Under the pieces are notes generated by a model, which searched no databases, was not told where the DNA came from, and saw only the letters and a program-made list of their open reading frames with translations. 64,000 nt of DNA, from contig JBMNEO010000001.1 of assembly GCA_050948825.1 (NCBI GenBank), positions 1-64,000 of the forward strand. Reading direction: 5' to 3'. The position numbers and the translations under genes are program-made. Within the stretch, counting starts at the first letter, position 1, and each line of letters starts with the position of its first letter. This stretch comes from DUQX01 sp050948825. GTDB lineage: Bacteria; Bacillota; Dethiobacteria; DTU022; UBA8154. This document shows positions 33,677 to 42,406 of the stretch, in pieces.

Positions 33677-34333
33677 TTATCTGGCTTGCACGATTAGGCG
33701 GTTTACCGGATTTACACTGTAAAGAGGGTGACAGGTATAAAGCGTAAGTATCCTGTCACCCTCTTCAAATTCAAATATGGAAGTGTCGTCCACTTCGACT
33801 ATTATTGTTCTGTATACTACATAGTGATATTGTTTATCATCTTCAGTGCTGATGGTTATGCTGTCACCGGCCTCCAGCTCGTCAAGCCGGTTAAAAAAAC
33901 GCCCGTAGGTATGGCTTCTGTGAGCAGTAAGCACCGTATTCCCCACTTCACCAATCCCGGCTGTCCCCTCCAGAAGCCCGGCTCCAATTCTGAGAATAGC
34001 TTCGCTCGTTCCGCTCAGGATAGGGAGTTTAAGATTAATTTTTTCTATCTCCAAAATCCCCAGGGTATTCCGGAGTATTGTATCATTTTCACTGCCCTCT
34101 GCTTCACTGCTTTCTACCGAGTTTATGTCATTTTCGTTTTCCTCGAAGCCGGCTTCTGTTTCAACCCGTTCCTTAATGGTGTCTTTCTCCGCGTGCGTAT
34201 CTTCCCGCAAATGCTCCGCTTCCCACTCGTTAAATATCTTTTGCTGCCAGTACCAGGTATACGCCCTGTCGAGCAACGGGTAGAGCAGAACCAAAACACC
34301 GGTTATGATTAATATTAAGGATAATCTTCTCAT
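33677..34333 (-). CDS. Class D sortase
   Basis: A 218-residue transpeptidase. N-terminal membrane helix (about 4-20), an acidic linker of about 65 residues, then the sortase beta-barrel: VLTAHRSHTYG with the catalytic His (about 138), TLYTCHP with the Cys nucleophile (201) and NRLIVQAR with the Arg (212). The CHP context and N-terminal anchor fit class D. It cleaves within the sorting motif and joins the protein to cell-wall peptide. The gene overlaps its upstream neighbour, a TGEFPP protein, by 4 bases (ATGA), which makes that protein its most direct substrate. Two more TGEFPP proteins lie elsewhere in the window. Confidence 0.92.
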   Translation of the reverse strand: MRRLSLILIITGVLVLLYPLLDRAYTWYWQQKIFNEWEAEHLREDTHAEKDTIKERVETEAGFEENENDINSVESSEAEGSENDTILRNTLGILEIEKINLKLPILSGTSEAILRIGAGLLEGTAGIGEVGNTVLTAHRSHTYGRFFNRLDELEAGDSITISTEDDKQYHYVVYRTIIVEVDDTSIFEFEEGDRILTLYTCHPLYSVNPVNRLIVQAR

Positions 34334-35208
34334 TTAGCAGATGCTTTCTTATTTCTTCTTTTGCCGAGTACTAAACCCGCCAGAATCAGCAACAGTCCGG
34401 CTCCATAGTATACAATGGGAGGAAACTCCCCTGTTTGTGGAGGCTCAGCAGAGGTTCCCGGTTGTTCCGGCCACAAAACGATTAGATTATCATCAGGAGT
34501 ATCTTCGTTTTCCAAAGGTACATTTGGCTTTTCGGGGTTAATGACCAGCTCCTCATCCCGATCGAGATCCTCTGAAGGTTCGGGGCCTTGCGCAGGGCTT
34601 TCGGGGGTAAGCTCATCTTCTTCGCCACCGGGATCTGCACCGGAACGGTCGCCGAAATAGTCGCCAGGATTATCATCGACGACGTCATAATCACTTCTGG
34701 CATGAAAAGAAATGTTGCCGCTGTAGTCTTTCAACTCCTGCCCCGGAGCTATAGAAAAGGTAAAGTTTATCGGTCCGGTGCTGCCATCCGTCTTGAGTTC
34801 AAGTATATCATAATCCTCGTTTCCCTCGATTGCGGGTATCCATTTCTCCCCGGAAGAAGCGTCGCAGCTGAGCCAGAAAGCACCTTCATTATATAACTCG
34901 GCCATTTCACCGTCCAAAGAGTGCCAGAGATAAATAGTGCCTCCCCATGTATTATTGATCCGGCAAAGATCTTCGTAATAGTACATACTGCCGGGCTGGA
35001 AACCGTACATCTTGCCGTCAATGCCCGTACCGGGCGTAAAAGTCATGCTGCTGCCGTTAACCTGTACATTGTTGTTTTTGCTGGTATCGGTTTTTACTAT
35101 TGAAAAAAGTCCCGGGCTGGAAGCAACACTGGGAGTTGTCGCCAGAACAGTGATCGTCCCGCTCAGCGCCAGCCAGACCATAAGCAGAAGAATACTTAAT
35201 TTTCTCAT
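34330..35208 (-). CDS. TGEFPP-anchored secreted protein, sortase substrate
   Basis: A 292-residue protein. Signal segment (about 5-23), a beta-rich domain (30-175) with GSMYYYEDLCRINNTWGG and FTFSIAPGQELKDYSGNISF, a Pro/Glu/Asp-rich stalk, then PPQTGEFPP (256-264), a hydrophobic helix and a basic tail. The expected Leu of LPxTG is Pro here and the third position is Gln, so the motif is non-canonical. Co-transcribed and overlapping with the class D sortase gene. Confidence 0.85.
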   Translation of the reverse strand: MRKLSILLLMVWLALSGTITVLATTPSVASSPGLFSIVKTDTSKNNNVQVNGSSMTFTPGTGIDGKMYGFQPGSMYYYEDLCRINNTWGGTIYLWHSLDGEMAELYNEGAFWLSCDASSGEKWIPAIEGNEDYDILELKTDGSTGPINFTFSIAPGQELKDYSGNISFHARSDYDVVDDNPGDYFGDRSGADPGGEEDELTPESPAQGPEPSEDLDRDEELVINPEKPNVPLENEDTPDDNLIVLWPEQPGTSAEPPQTGEFPPIVYYGAGLLLILAGLVLGKRRNKKASAK

Positions 35209-35223
35209 CTGTATTATGCCCCT

Positions 35224-35760
35224 TTACTCCGCTTCTGAAATCACTGTTAATGTACCGTTTTCGGATACTGGAATTTCATTTTCGTTGATGCTAAAAGATA
35301 CCGCTATTTTGGCAGTTTCCCCTGGCAAAAGGGGATAAAAATTACCTTTATTATTACCGTCTTCTACCATAACAATGGCGCTTTCCGGATAAGAACCGGA
35401 TGCCCACGCCTTCAAATTTATAAATGGTATACCGTTGTTTTCAATGGTAAATTTGATATTCTCTGCAGAGTTGTTTTGCACGGTAAAAAAGTGTGGCCAT
35501 TCCCAGGAGCTGCCCGTGGTAAGGCCTTCACCACCGCTGAAATTAAAATATAAAACTCCACTATCAATGGTACAGAAACTTCCTGTTTCTTCAAGCTCTT
35601 CTGCCGGAATAAGGGCCAGCAGCGCTTCATTGGTGGAGACTACCTTCAAAACGGCAGGGCTCTGAACAACCGCAGCGGAATAACACAATGCAGCAGTAAC
35701 ACACGTTATCACGATAAAAAGCATGATAAGCAATACAGTTACTTTCCTCAACAAATCCAC
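35224..35760 (-). CDS. DUF1102-like/SipW-type secreted protein
   Basis: A 178-residue protein. AAGGAGG ends directly before the first GTG, so translation probably begins at one of two TTG codons 2-3 codons further in. The signal helix ends around VTAALCYSAAVV, followed by SPAVLKVVSTNEALLALIP, a pattern seen in archaeal DUF1102 proteins, and a single beta-rich domain with FFTVQNNSAENIKFTIENNG. No anchor. It lies 15 bases before the anchored protein and behind the third S26B peptidase, its likely processing enzyme. Confidence 0.75.
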   Translation of the reverse strand: MDLLRKVTVLLIMLFIVITCVTAALCYSAAVVQSPAVLKVVSTNEALLALIPAEELEETGSFCTIDSGVLYFNFSGGEGLTTGSSWEWPHFFTVQNNSAENIKFTIENNGIPFINLKAWASGSYPESAIVMVEDGNNKGNFYPLLPGETAKIAVSFSINENEIPVSENGTLTVISEAE

Positions 35761-35944
35761 CCTCCTTTTTGTTAATAATGACTAAGAACACGCTTGTAGC
35801 TTCACATTTTATAGCCTCACGCTTATAAACGCTAATAGCCCTGGATAATTTATTTTACTAATTTCTGCACTGCATTACAGCATTCTACAGATTAATCTGC
35901 TATGATCAGAAAAGATTATTTCCGTATACTCCAAAAGTATTATT

Positions 35945-37036
35945 TTAACCGCCGATAATTTCAGCGAACCGGCTAATCCTCTTCCGCCATATCTTCACCA
36001 GGCGCCTCCTCTCGCGCGGCTCCAAATATGGCAGGGCCATCAGCGGAAGGGCAGGAACAAGGGCAACGGCAGCGAAGGCCAGCCAGAGATTTATATCCGC
36101 CAGGAATCGTATCGCCGCTAACGGGAGGAAAGGCATGAACATACCGATATGAACATTGGCCTGATGGATCCCCGGCACCTCCGCCTTCAAAGTAGCGATA
36201 ACCTCAGCGGTATCCCCTTTCCTCAGCCGATAGACGTTCTGCTGCAGTGTCAGCTGCGGATCGCTTGAGACGGCGTAATAAAGGGATGGTATGGACCCCT
36301 CATTCTTCAACTCGGCCAGAGCCAGCTCCCTGGAAGTGCCCTGCTCCAGCACGCCCACATCGCTCCCCATAAGCACACCGGGGTTATCCTCTACCCCGAA
36401 GGGGAAGGTAATAAAAAGGCTGCCCATAAGCATCAAGGCGCCCATTAGCATGGCAAAAGCCAGGCCGCCAAGAAAGTAAAGCTGGCTTTTCTGCAGGGCT
36501 TCCTTTTTTCGCTTTTTCTTTGATTTAAAGATTTCGTCCGCCAGGAGAACCACGGCCAGAACCCCCAGCAGAACCGGCAGAACGCTGGAGTCCTGCATCT
36601 TCTCCTCCAGCAATAGAGGAATATATCCCAGAAGGGGGATCATCAGCGGCTGCGACCCGATCGCCGGCACTACCCCGGCAATCCATTCCGCCTTCACAGG
36701 CGGAAAGCGGCTCCCCACCTGGTCGGTTTCCCTGTTGGCATCCCCTTTGGTAATAAAAGCACCGTCCCGATCGACGTCCACGATACGGTGCATTGTCCAA
36801 TCGCGGATACCGTGTTCCTCAGAGCGAAAGACAATGATCTGGCCGGGAGAAAAATTCGTATGCTCGTTCGTGGGGAGGACAAAAACCATGTCTCCCCGGG
36901 TAAAGACAGGAACCATGCTCCATGTCCTTATTGAAACGGCAAGTGTAGGTTTCTGGCGCAAGAGGGTCGCCAGGGGAGAAATAACCAGTATGGCTAAGAT
37001 GATGATAAATAAATAATTCCCGAGTTTCTTGAGCAT
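35945..37036 (-). CDS. S26B signal peptidase with C-terminal membrane tail
   Basis: A 363-residue protein. After an N-terminal helix, RTWSMVPVFTRGD holds the nucleophile Ser40, WTMHRIVDV the base His83, and ITKGDANRETD the third conserved block. The context around the serine is TWSMVP rather than SGSMSP. Three or more hydrophobic helices follow, with an extracytoplasmic domain (about 225-300) and a basic C-terminus. This layout differs from both other peptidases in the window. It lies between the two-component genes and the DUF1102-like and sortase-substrate genes, which are its probable clients. Confidence 0.87.
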   Translation of the reverse strand: MLKKLGNYLFIIILAILVISPLATLLRQKPTLAVSIRTWSMVPVFTRGDMVFVLPTNEHTNFSPGQIIVFRSEEHGIRDWTMHRIVDVDRDGAFITKGDANRETDQVGSRFPPVKAEWIAGVVPAIGSQPLMIPLLGYIPLLLEEKMQDSSVLPVLLGVLAVVLLADEIFKSKKKRKKEALQKSQLYFLGGLAFAMLMGALMLMGSLFITFPFGVEDNPGVLMGSDVGVLEQGTSRELALAELKNEGSIPSLYYAVSSDPQLTLQQNVYRLRKGDTAEVIATLKAEVPGIHQANVHIGMFMPFLPLAAIRFLADINLWLAFAAVALVPALPLMALPYLEPRERRRLVKIWRKRISRFAEIIGG

Positions 37037-37057
37037 CGCCGGCCTTCCCCAGCCTCC

Positions 37058-37705
37058 TTATTTGAATGGAACGCCCTCGCTCTGCTCTCTGCCCATTCCC
37101 CGGGAGAAAGCATAGAGGGCTGCCTGTGTGCGATCATGGAGTTCCAGTTTGTCCAGGATGCTGCAGACATGTTTCTTTACTGTATTTTCACTGATAAAAA
37201 ATTTTCTTGCTATGTCTCTATTGGTCATACCCTCTGCCAGCGCTTCAAGGACTTCCAATTCCCTGCCGGTCAGCTCCTTAAAGGAGTCTTCCTCCCCCTT
37301 CATAACCGTATCGATAATCTCCGGGTCATAATAACGCCGCCCCCGGGCTACGAGCCTGATGGCACTAATGAACTCGTCGGGAAGGGCATCTTTAAGGATA
37401 TAACCCTCGACATTTTCGGCGATTGCATCTGATACCTCTTTTTGCGAGGCAAACGAAGTCAGAATGACAAAGCGGCAACCGGGCACCTTTTTCCGGGCCT
37501 GTCTGATCAGCTCCAATCCGCCGCCCCCGGGCATCCTCATGTCCACGATAGCCAGATCCGGCTTTTCCGCAGAGATCAACTCCACGCCTTCCGGGCAGGA
37601 GGCAGCCATGCCCACCACTTCCATATCCTCTTCCATGCTGAGACTCTGCTCCAGTCCCTGACGCACTACGGGATGGTCATCAATCAGTACAATTCTCACA
37701 ATCAA
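37058..37705 (-). CDS. NarL/LuxR-type response regulator
   Basis: A 215-residue protein. Receiver domain with DDHP, the phosphorylated Asp in LAIVDMRMPG and the conserved Lys in YILKDA; C-terminal LuxR helix-turn-helix with LTGRELEVLEALAEGMTNRDIARKFFISENTVKKHV. It overlaps the reading frame of the kinase by 4 bases, so the pair forms one operon. It likely controls the neighbouring secretion genes. The cognate kinase frame is broken. Confidence 0.95.
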   Translation of the reverse strand: MIVRIVLIDDHPVVRQGLEQSLSMEEDMEVVGMAASCPEGVELISAEKPDLAIVDMRMPGGGGLELIRQARKKVPGCRFVILTSFASQKEVSDAIAENVEGYILKDALPDEFISAIRLVARGRRYYDPEIIDTVMKGEEDSFKELTGRELEVLEALAEGMTNRDIARKFFISENTVKKHVCSILDKLELHDRTQAALYAFSRGMGREQSEGVPFK

Positions 37706-37959
37706 TGTTCCCCCTTTCCGGCCGTTCCGGTAGCGTTTAAGATAAAATTATCCGCCATACCTGCCATAACTACACAGGAAACCACGGTTCCCTTTCCAGA
37801 CTTGCTATCTATTGAGAGGTTTCCCCCCATACTTCTTGCCAGCTCCTTCATGTTAAGAAGCCCCAGGCCGTTTTTTCCCCCGTGCTGGTATTCTTCCAGA
37901 TCAAAGCCTCCGCCGTTATCGGCGATAATCAGTTCTATGATTCCGTTTCCCTCAATCAA
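37702..37959 (-). CDS. Histidine kinase, detached C-terminal ATP-binding part
   Basis: An 85-codon frame with ADNGGGFDLEE (G1 box) and GLGLLNMKELARSMGG (G2 box) of the HATPase fold. It begins at a TTG, and in the same frame the preceding bases read RHGNCSKIKVSLIEGNG, the natural continuation of the kinase N-box. It is the frameshifted end of the gene at 37956-39443, not an independent gene. Confidence 0.8.
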   Translation of the reverse strand: MIEGNGIIELIIADNGGGFDLEEYQHGGKNGLGLLNMKELARSMGGNLSIDSKSGKGTVVSCVVMAGMADNFILNATGTAGKGEH

Positions 37960-39443
37960 AGAAACCTTGATCTTGCTGCAGTTGCCGTGACGGATACGGC
38001 ATTGCCGGTAGCCTCCCTGATAATACGGTAGAGAGAGTTCCTGGCCACGGATTTTAAGGATCCAAGGCTGCCCCGACAGTCAAACTCGACAAATACATCA
38101 TTCAACTGTCCCAGTTCAGTGAGGTACCGCCGGACATCCTCCAAAAAGGGCTCCTTTTTATTTTTGCGCGTACTCATGCAGTAAATTGATGCTCTAAGAT
38201 CCTTGAGGCTTCTCTGGGCCGTCTTCTGCAGGAGCCTGAGCTGGCTAATGACAGCCTCATCCAGGTCCTCCTTTTTAATCAGCATATCTAGCCCGTAGAC
38301 CAGGCCAAAAATATTTTGGGTAACATTATCATGGATTTCGCCGGCAATGCGATCCTTTTCTTCGACAAGCAACAGTTTTTCCGCCAGTGATTCCTGGGAG
38401 CGTTTTTCCAGGGCCACTGCACAGAGATCCGCCAGAAAGGTAAGGGTTTGCTCTACCTCGTCCAGAGCTTCCTCCCTGCCAAGGTAAAAAGCGGAAAGCA
38501 CTCCAAAAACACTCACACTTGATTTAATGCGCACGGTAACCAGGACACCGGGCGTTTGCTCTTTTGCATTGGGAAAGTTCCGCACGTTTACTTCCGGAGC
38601 ATGCTGTTTCTTCTCAAACTCCTTTTTTATATAAGGGTACCAGCTTTCCTCCGGAAAAACGTTCCTGGGGCCCCTGACGGCAAAATAGCTCTTTTTCTCC
38701 GGTTCCGAAAGCCCCATCTCCGTTTCTATCCAGACGATTACCTTCTTTGCCCCTGTCAGTGCCCTGCTGTAAGACGCAAAAAGGCTGACTATTTCCTGGG
38801 GATCGCTGTTGTGGGAAAAGACCTCCACTGCCCCGTAGAGGGACTTGATATGCTGGATCTGCTTTTCCATGATCTGCGCCTGCCGGGAAAGCTTCATGAT
38901 GAAAAAGTTAAACAACTGCCCTCCCAGGGTGCTAAGGACAAATATTACGACCAGGTAAGCGCGATCCGGCCAGAACACCAAAGGCACCTCCGGCACATCC
39001 GGCCCGTATATATTGAACTGGTGTAATAAAAAGGAGCTAAAGAGAAAAGTGCCCATCAAAGCCCAGCAAAAATATGCCGGCGCAAGCGTAATGGCGAGAA
39101 GGATAGGGTTGACGGCATACCAGAGAAAAGGGCTGTCCAGGCCGCCGGTTAAAATAAGAATAAAAGCAAGCCCGATAGTTTCTACAAAGAGAAAGAGTTT
39201 CTTTCCCCAAGTGCTCCCGCCTTCATTGTTGTAAAATCGGATAAATAAAAATGCTTCCAAGAGCAGGCAAAAACAAACTCCCGCTTTCAGGTAGAGAGGT
39301 GAAGGTGGAGGCCCACTTAAATAGAGCGCAGATGTAATAAGCAGGGAAATATACCGGTAATAACCGAGCAGTGAAGCCAGCTCCAGGTTATCCCAGTATA
39401 AGTTTTTTTTTAGGAAACCAAGGCGATCTTTTAAAAAGCGCAA
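37956..39443 (-). CDS. NarL-type sensor histidine kinase, frameshifted in the N-box
   Basis: A 495-residue frame. About six membrane helices (30-190), a GAF-like sensory domain (about 215-360), then the HisKA_3 dimerisation domain with EEKDRIAGEIHDNVTQNIFG, whose His is the phosphorylation site. The ATP-binding domain starts with LYRIIREATGNAV, but the frame then reads VSVTATAARSRFL and stops. One base over it continues with RHGNCSKI and the G boxes. A single-base change near 38000 therefore separates the ATP-binding lobe. As written the kinase cannot phosphorylate itself. Confidence 0.85.
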   Translation of the reverse strand: MRFLKDRLGFLKKNLYWDNLELASLLGYYRYISLLITSALYLSGPPPSPLYLKAGVCFCLLLEAFLFIRFYNNEGGSTWGKKLFLFVETIGLAFILILTGGLDSPFLWYAVNPILLAITLAPAYFCWALMGTFLFSSFLLHQFNIYGPDVPEVPLVFWPDRAYLVVIFVLSTLGGQLFNFFIMKLSRQAQIMEKQIQHIKSLYGAVEVFSHNSDPQEIVSLFASYSRALTGAKKVIVWIETEMGLSEPEKKSYFAVRGPRNVFPEESWYPYIKKEFEKKQHAPEVNVRNFPNAKEQTPGVLVTVRIKSSVSVFGVLSAFYLGREEALDEVEQTLTFLADLCAVALEKRSQESLAEKLLLVEEKDRIAGEIHDNVTQNIFGLVYGLDMLIKKEDLDEAVISQLRLLQKTAQRSLKDLRASIYCMSTRKNKKEPFLEDVRRYLTELGQLNDVFVEFDCRGSLGSLKSVARNSLYRIIREATGNAVSVTATAARSRFL

Positions 39444-39500
39444 ATAACGCAGGGAAATCCTCTGCCTTCCTGTTTCATAAATCTTTCTTTTCCTTAATAT

Positions 39501-40634
39501 TTAATCGGCATTAATATTGTAAAAATAAAGGGTTTCCCCATCAACAACATAAAATTGAACAGATTTTTCCTCAGAGCCATCCCGTTCGGTAACCTGCAGG
39601 ACCGGCGTATCTTTTTCATCAGCTATTTTGAGCAGATCTTTAAAGCTTTCCATTTCTACCCTGAGGCTGCTTTCGGAAAGGGACCTTATACCGCTGGCCA
39701 TGACAATTCTGCTGCGATGCCGTTTCCTGATCTGGCTGAGCCTGCCGGCAAAGCTGCCTGCTGCTCCATTTGTTTTCCTGGCCAGGGAGGTGTAAGAAAT
39801 ACCTCCGAGCAAAAGGAAAACAACCAGAGTGGAAGGGAACAATACCCTTCCTGTTGTCACGGGAAGAGGATAACCAAAAACAATCATATAATTTACTGTA
39901 GAAACCGTATCCCTGGATTCTTCTGTTGTTTCGTAGAGTAACTCTCCTCTGGGCTCTATCAACACATTCGATAAACCAAACTCATATTCACCGGTCAGGT
40001 CGCCGTTTTCCTGGAGCTGGGGATCTTCACCGGGAGGCTCTTCACCAAGGGGGCCTTCACCGAGGGGGTCATCACCAACAGGAGGAGTATTTGACGATAA
40101 AATACTTTTAATCACCAGGCGGTATCCCTCCCGTGGCCTTACCTCAATTTCCTCGATAATAGCTTCAGCCAGTGCAACCGCCTCTTCCAGAGGGAGCGTA
40201 AAATTAGAACTATACCTGACTAGCCCTTCCCCCTGTTCCAGGACAGTCGTTTTTGGCTTCAACCCGAGATCTTTCTCCCACTGCCCCGGGGAACGCACAA
40301 ACAGGCTGACATGCAGCTCCCCTTCCGGTTCGATATCGGGATGGACTTCGATTTCCCCGGTTACCTGAAATTCTACCCTGTTTATAACATTTCTGAAGTA
40401 GCTTTCCAGTCCTGCCGGCAAATCCGAACCTTCAGGATAAAGGATAGAAGGGGCTGTAAATACCTGATAATCGTAGATAATCCTTTGAGTTTTGCTCTGT
40501 TTTAAGATTTCCTGTGAGTTTACAGGTAATGCTTGCAAGGCTTTTACGGTCATTACGCCGGAAAATATGATAAGGACGATAATAACAACTGATATAGCAA
40601 GTTGAGCATTTTTAGGGCGCTGATTCTTTTTCAA
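39501..40634 (-). CDS. DUF5305 membrane protein (copy 2)
   Basis: A 378-residue protein when started at the TTG at 40634 (AGGAGAGG 5 bases upstream) rather than an earlier TTG. N-terminal helix (about 10-32), an extracytoplasmic beta-rich domain with a Gly/Pro/Glu-rich loop of GEGPLGEEPPGED type, a second helix (about 270-290), a basic segment, and the C-terminal FKDLLKIADEKDTPVLQV ... YVVDGETLYFYN domain. Same layout as 6940-8076. It sits between a SipW-type secreted protein and the two-component/peptidase genes. Confidence 0.8.
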   Translation of the reverse strand: MKKNQRPKNAQLAISVVIIVLIIFSGVMTVKALQALPVNSQEILKQSKTQRIIYDYQVFTAPSILYPEGSDLPAGLESYFRNVINRVEFQVTGEIEVHPDIEPEGELHVSLFVRSPGQWEKDLGLKPKTTVLEQGEGLVRYSSNFTLPLEEAVALAEAIIEEIEVRPREGYRLVIKSILSSNTPPVGDDPLGEGPLGEEPPGEDPQLQENGDLTGEYEFGLSNVLIEPRGELLYETTEESRDTVSTVNYMIVFGYPLPVTTGRVLFPSTLVVFLLLGGISYTSLARKTNGAAGSFAGRLSQIRKRHRSRIVMASGIRSLSESSLRVEMESFKDLLKIADEKDTPVLQVTERDGSEEKSVQFYVVDGETLYFYNINAD

Positions 40635-40666
40635 TAACACCTCTCCTGTCCTGTTTCGCCTTAAAA

Positions 40667-41611
40667 TCAATCTTCAGTGCCGGTATCTGTGCCGCCGCTA
40701 TCCGTTCCGCTGGTATCTGTGCCGCCTCCGGTATAATTGTCTCTGGTATCATCGTCTCCAGAACCGGTTCCGCCTCCAGCGGTATCTCCAGTACCTATTT
40801 CGTCTCCAGGATCCGTTCCGTTGCCTGTATTCGTCCCGTCATCGGTTTTTCCGTCTCCAGGATCCGCTCCGCCTTCAATGTTTGTTTTTTCACTGTTATC
40901 TTTTCCGTCACCGTCACCACCGGTGCCTGTTTCACCCTTAGCATCTGTTCCGTCACCGGTCCCATCGCCGGTGCCCATTCCATCATCACCATTCCCAGGG
41001 CTCTCCCCTTCTGCGGGACCCGCTCCTTCTCCGGTGCCTGTTCCATTATCGGTATCCCCGTCTCCTAAACCCGTTCCATCACCGTTACCGCCGGCGCCAG
41101 CCTTCCCGGTGCCCGCTTTTTCATCGGTTTGGGGTACAGGCTCATATACTTCTACCAGCAAATCATTTTTTAACCTTGCGCTGCCGCCAGGAAAGTCAGC
41201 ATTTAAAAAGACTGTCAGCAAGTGCTCCCCGGCCGGGCAATTTTCATCTACACTCATGGATATATAGCTGACACCATATGAGTCAAGATAACCGTATCCA
41301 TAATCATCAATAAAGGTAAAATAATCACTATCACATTCAAACGTAAAATCAATACCTGATTCCAACTTGTTTGAGACAACAAGAACCCCTTCTGCAAGCC
41401 CCCCCTGCTCAATAGAATAGTAATCACCTGAAGCGTTAATAGAAATCAACCCATTGCTGGCTGAATTAGTGGCAAATAAGCTGTTGGAGTCAGAGTTTAC
41501 AATTTCGAGTGAAGCAGGATTGTCCACCCTCACACTTGAATAACTAATCGCCCCATAGACACAAAAAAGAAGAAGCCCGGTAAAAAACAAGGTAATCGCT
41601 ATCTTTTTCAT
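40667..41611 (-). CDS. SipW-type/DUF1102-like secreted protein with Gly/Asp/Thr-rich tail
   Basis: A 314-residue protein. Signal helix (about 5-22), then SSVRVDNPASLEIVNSDSNSLFAT as in DUF1102-like proteins, one beta-rich domain to about residue 155, and a 150-residue tail of GDG, GTG, TGD and GTD units. The repeats resemble calcium-binding or simply flexible acidic linkers; no anchor follows. AAGGC-type weak ribosome binding site before the ATG. First gene of the second peptidase/DUF5305 locus. Confidence 0.75.
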   Translation of the reverse strand: MKKIAITLFFTGLLLFCVYGAISYSSVRVDNPASLEIVNSDSNSLFATNSASNGLISINASGDYYSIEQGGLAEGVLVVSNKLESGIDFTFECDSDYFTFIDDYGYGYLDSYGVSYISMSVDENCPAGEHLLTVFLNADFPGGSARLKNDLLVEVYEPVPQTDEKAGTGKAGAGGNGDGTGLGDGDTDNGTGTGEGAGPAEGESPGNGDDGMGTGDGTGDGTDAKGETGTGGDGDGKDNSEKTNIEGGADPGDGKTDDGTNTGNGTDPGDEIGTGDTAGGGTGSGDDDTRDNYTGGGTDTSGTDSGGTDTGTED

Positions 41612-42033
41612 GAAAAACCACCCTGCCTTATATTTGGTCGTTATTTCTAAATATTAACAGAATAGATTAGCAAAATTTCTCGCTGTTGGTATGATGTTCA
41701 TAAATATCCCTATTTTGACATATATACTTCGACACAGGTTAAACAAATTCCTTCTTAATTTTGGCAATTCCTTAGGAAGAATCTTATAACCATTCAGAAT
41801 TATCACCTACCAGGTCAAAATGTTGTCAGATCCTTGCTCCATGGACAGAAGATTGAAGAACCCTTATTTCTCCTTATTAATTGATTTTTTGTCATCTACA
41901 AGCATAACATCACGGCCAACAGCCTGGCATCATCCCAGGGAATTAATTTAAATTACCAATTAAGATAAACAAAAAATAATCCAAAGGTAGTATAGAATCC
42001 TGCGTTAGCCATTTATCCTTTGGAGTGAAAAAT
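41612..42033. other. Intergenic region upstream of secreted-protein gene
   Basis: No gene seen. Contains copy D of the GGATTAT motif (about 41981) and, 25 bases on, an inverted CCTTTGGA partner. A long AT-rich leader of about 370 bases separates the motif from the gene. Confidence 0.5.
41979..42000 (-). promoter_or_regulatory. Copy D of the CTTTRGGATTAT motif
   Basis: ACTACCTTTGGATTATTTTT on the minus strand; TCCAAAGG here is mirrored by CCTTTGGA at about 42018. Confidence 0.35.
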
Positions 42034-42406
42034 CTAAAATAAACGGACCTCAGGAATGAGCTTAAAATGATTATCCAGGGAATAAACATAGGCATTGTTA
42101 TTAATGGAAATCGCAGCAATTATTAAATCTGTCAGGGGGATGGTTAACCCATCTTTCCTTAGCCTGAACGAGATTGAACCGGCCAGCCGCCAATCTTCAA
42201 ATTAGAATCAATAAATGGCACAGCATCTATACAACCTAGCAATCTTTCAAATTCTTTTCCGTTTTTACCCCTTGCAAGAGTTCCGAAACGACTGGTCCTG
42301 CCATATACACGGATCCAGCCAAAAGTCCCTTATCGATTATTGCTGTTATTTCTGCCTTATCTTTAAAATATTCTATCCAAATAGATGTATCAACTATGAT
42401 CTTCAT
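42034..42406 (-). pseudogene. Decayed VapC-type PIN toxin
   Basis: ATG at 42406 opens MKIIVDTSIWIEYFKDKAEI, a PIN-domain start, then a stop occurs after VSELLQGVKTEKN. Shifting the frame continues EFERLLGCIDAVPFIDSNLK, and a second shift gives RKDGLTIPLTDLIIAAISI and SLDNHFKLIPEVRLF with the stop at 42034. The three pieces form one complete VapC-like protein, so two indels have inactivated it. The start overlaps vapB by 17 bases. Confidence 0.85.

Noticed and set aside
36525..36800. Alternative frame overlapping the third signal peptidase
   Set aside because: Shadow of the catalytic region of a clear S26B peptidase.
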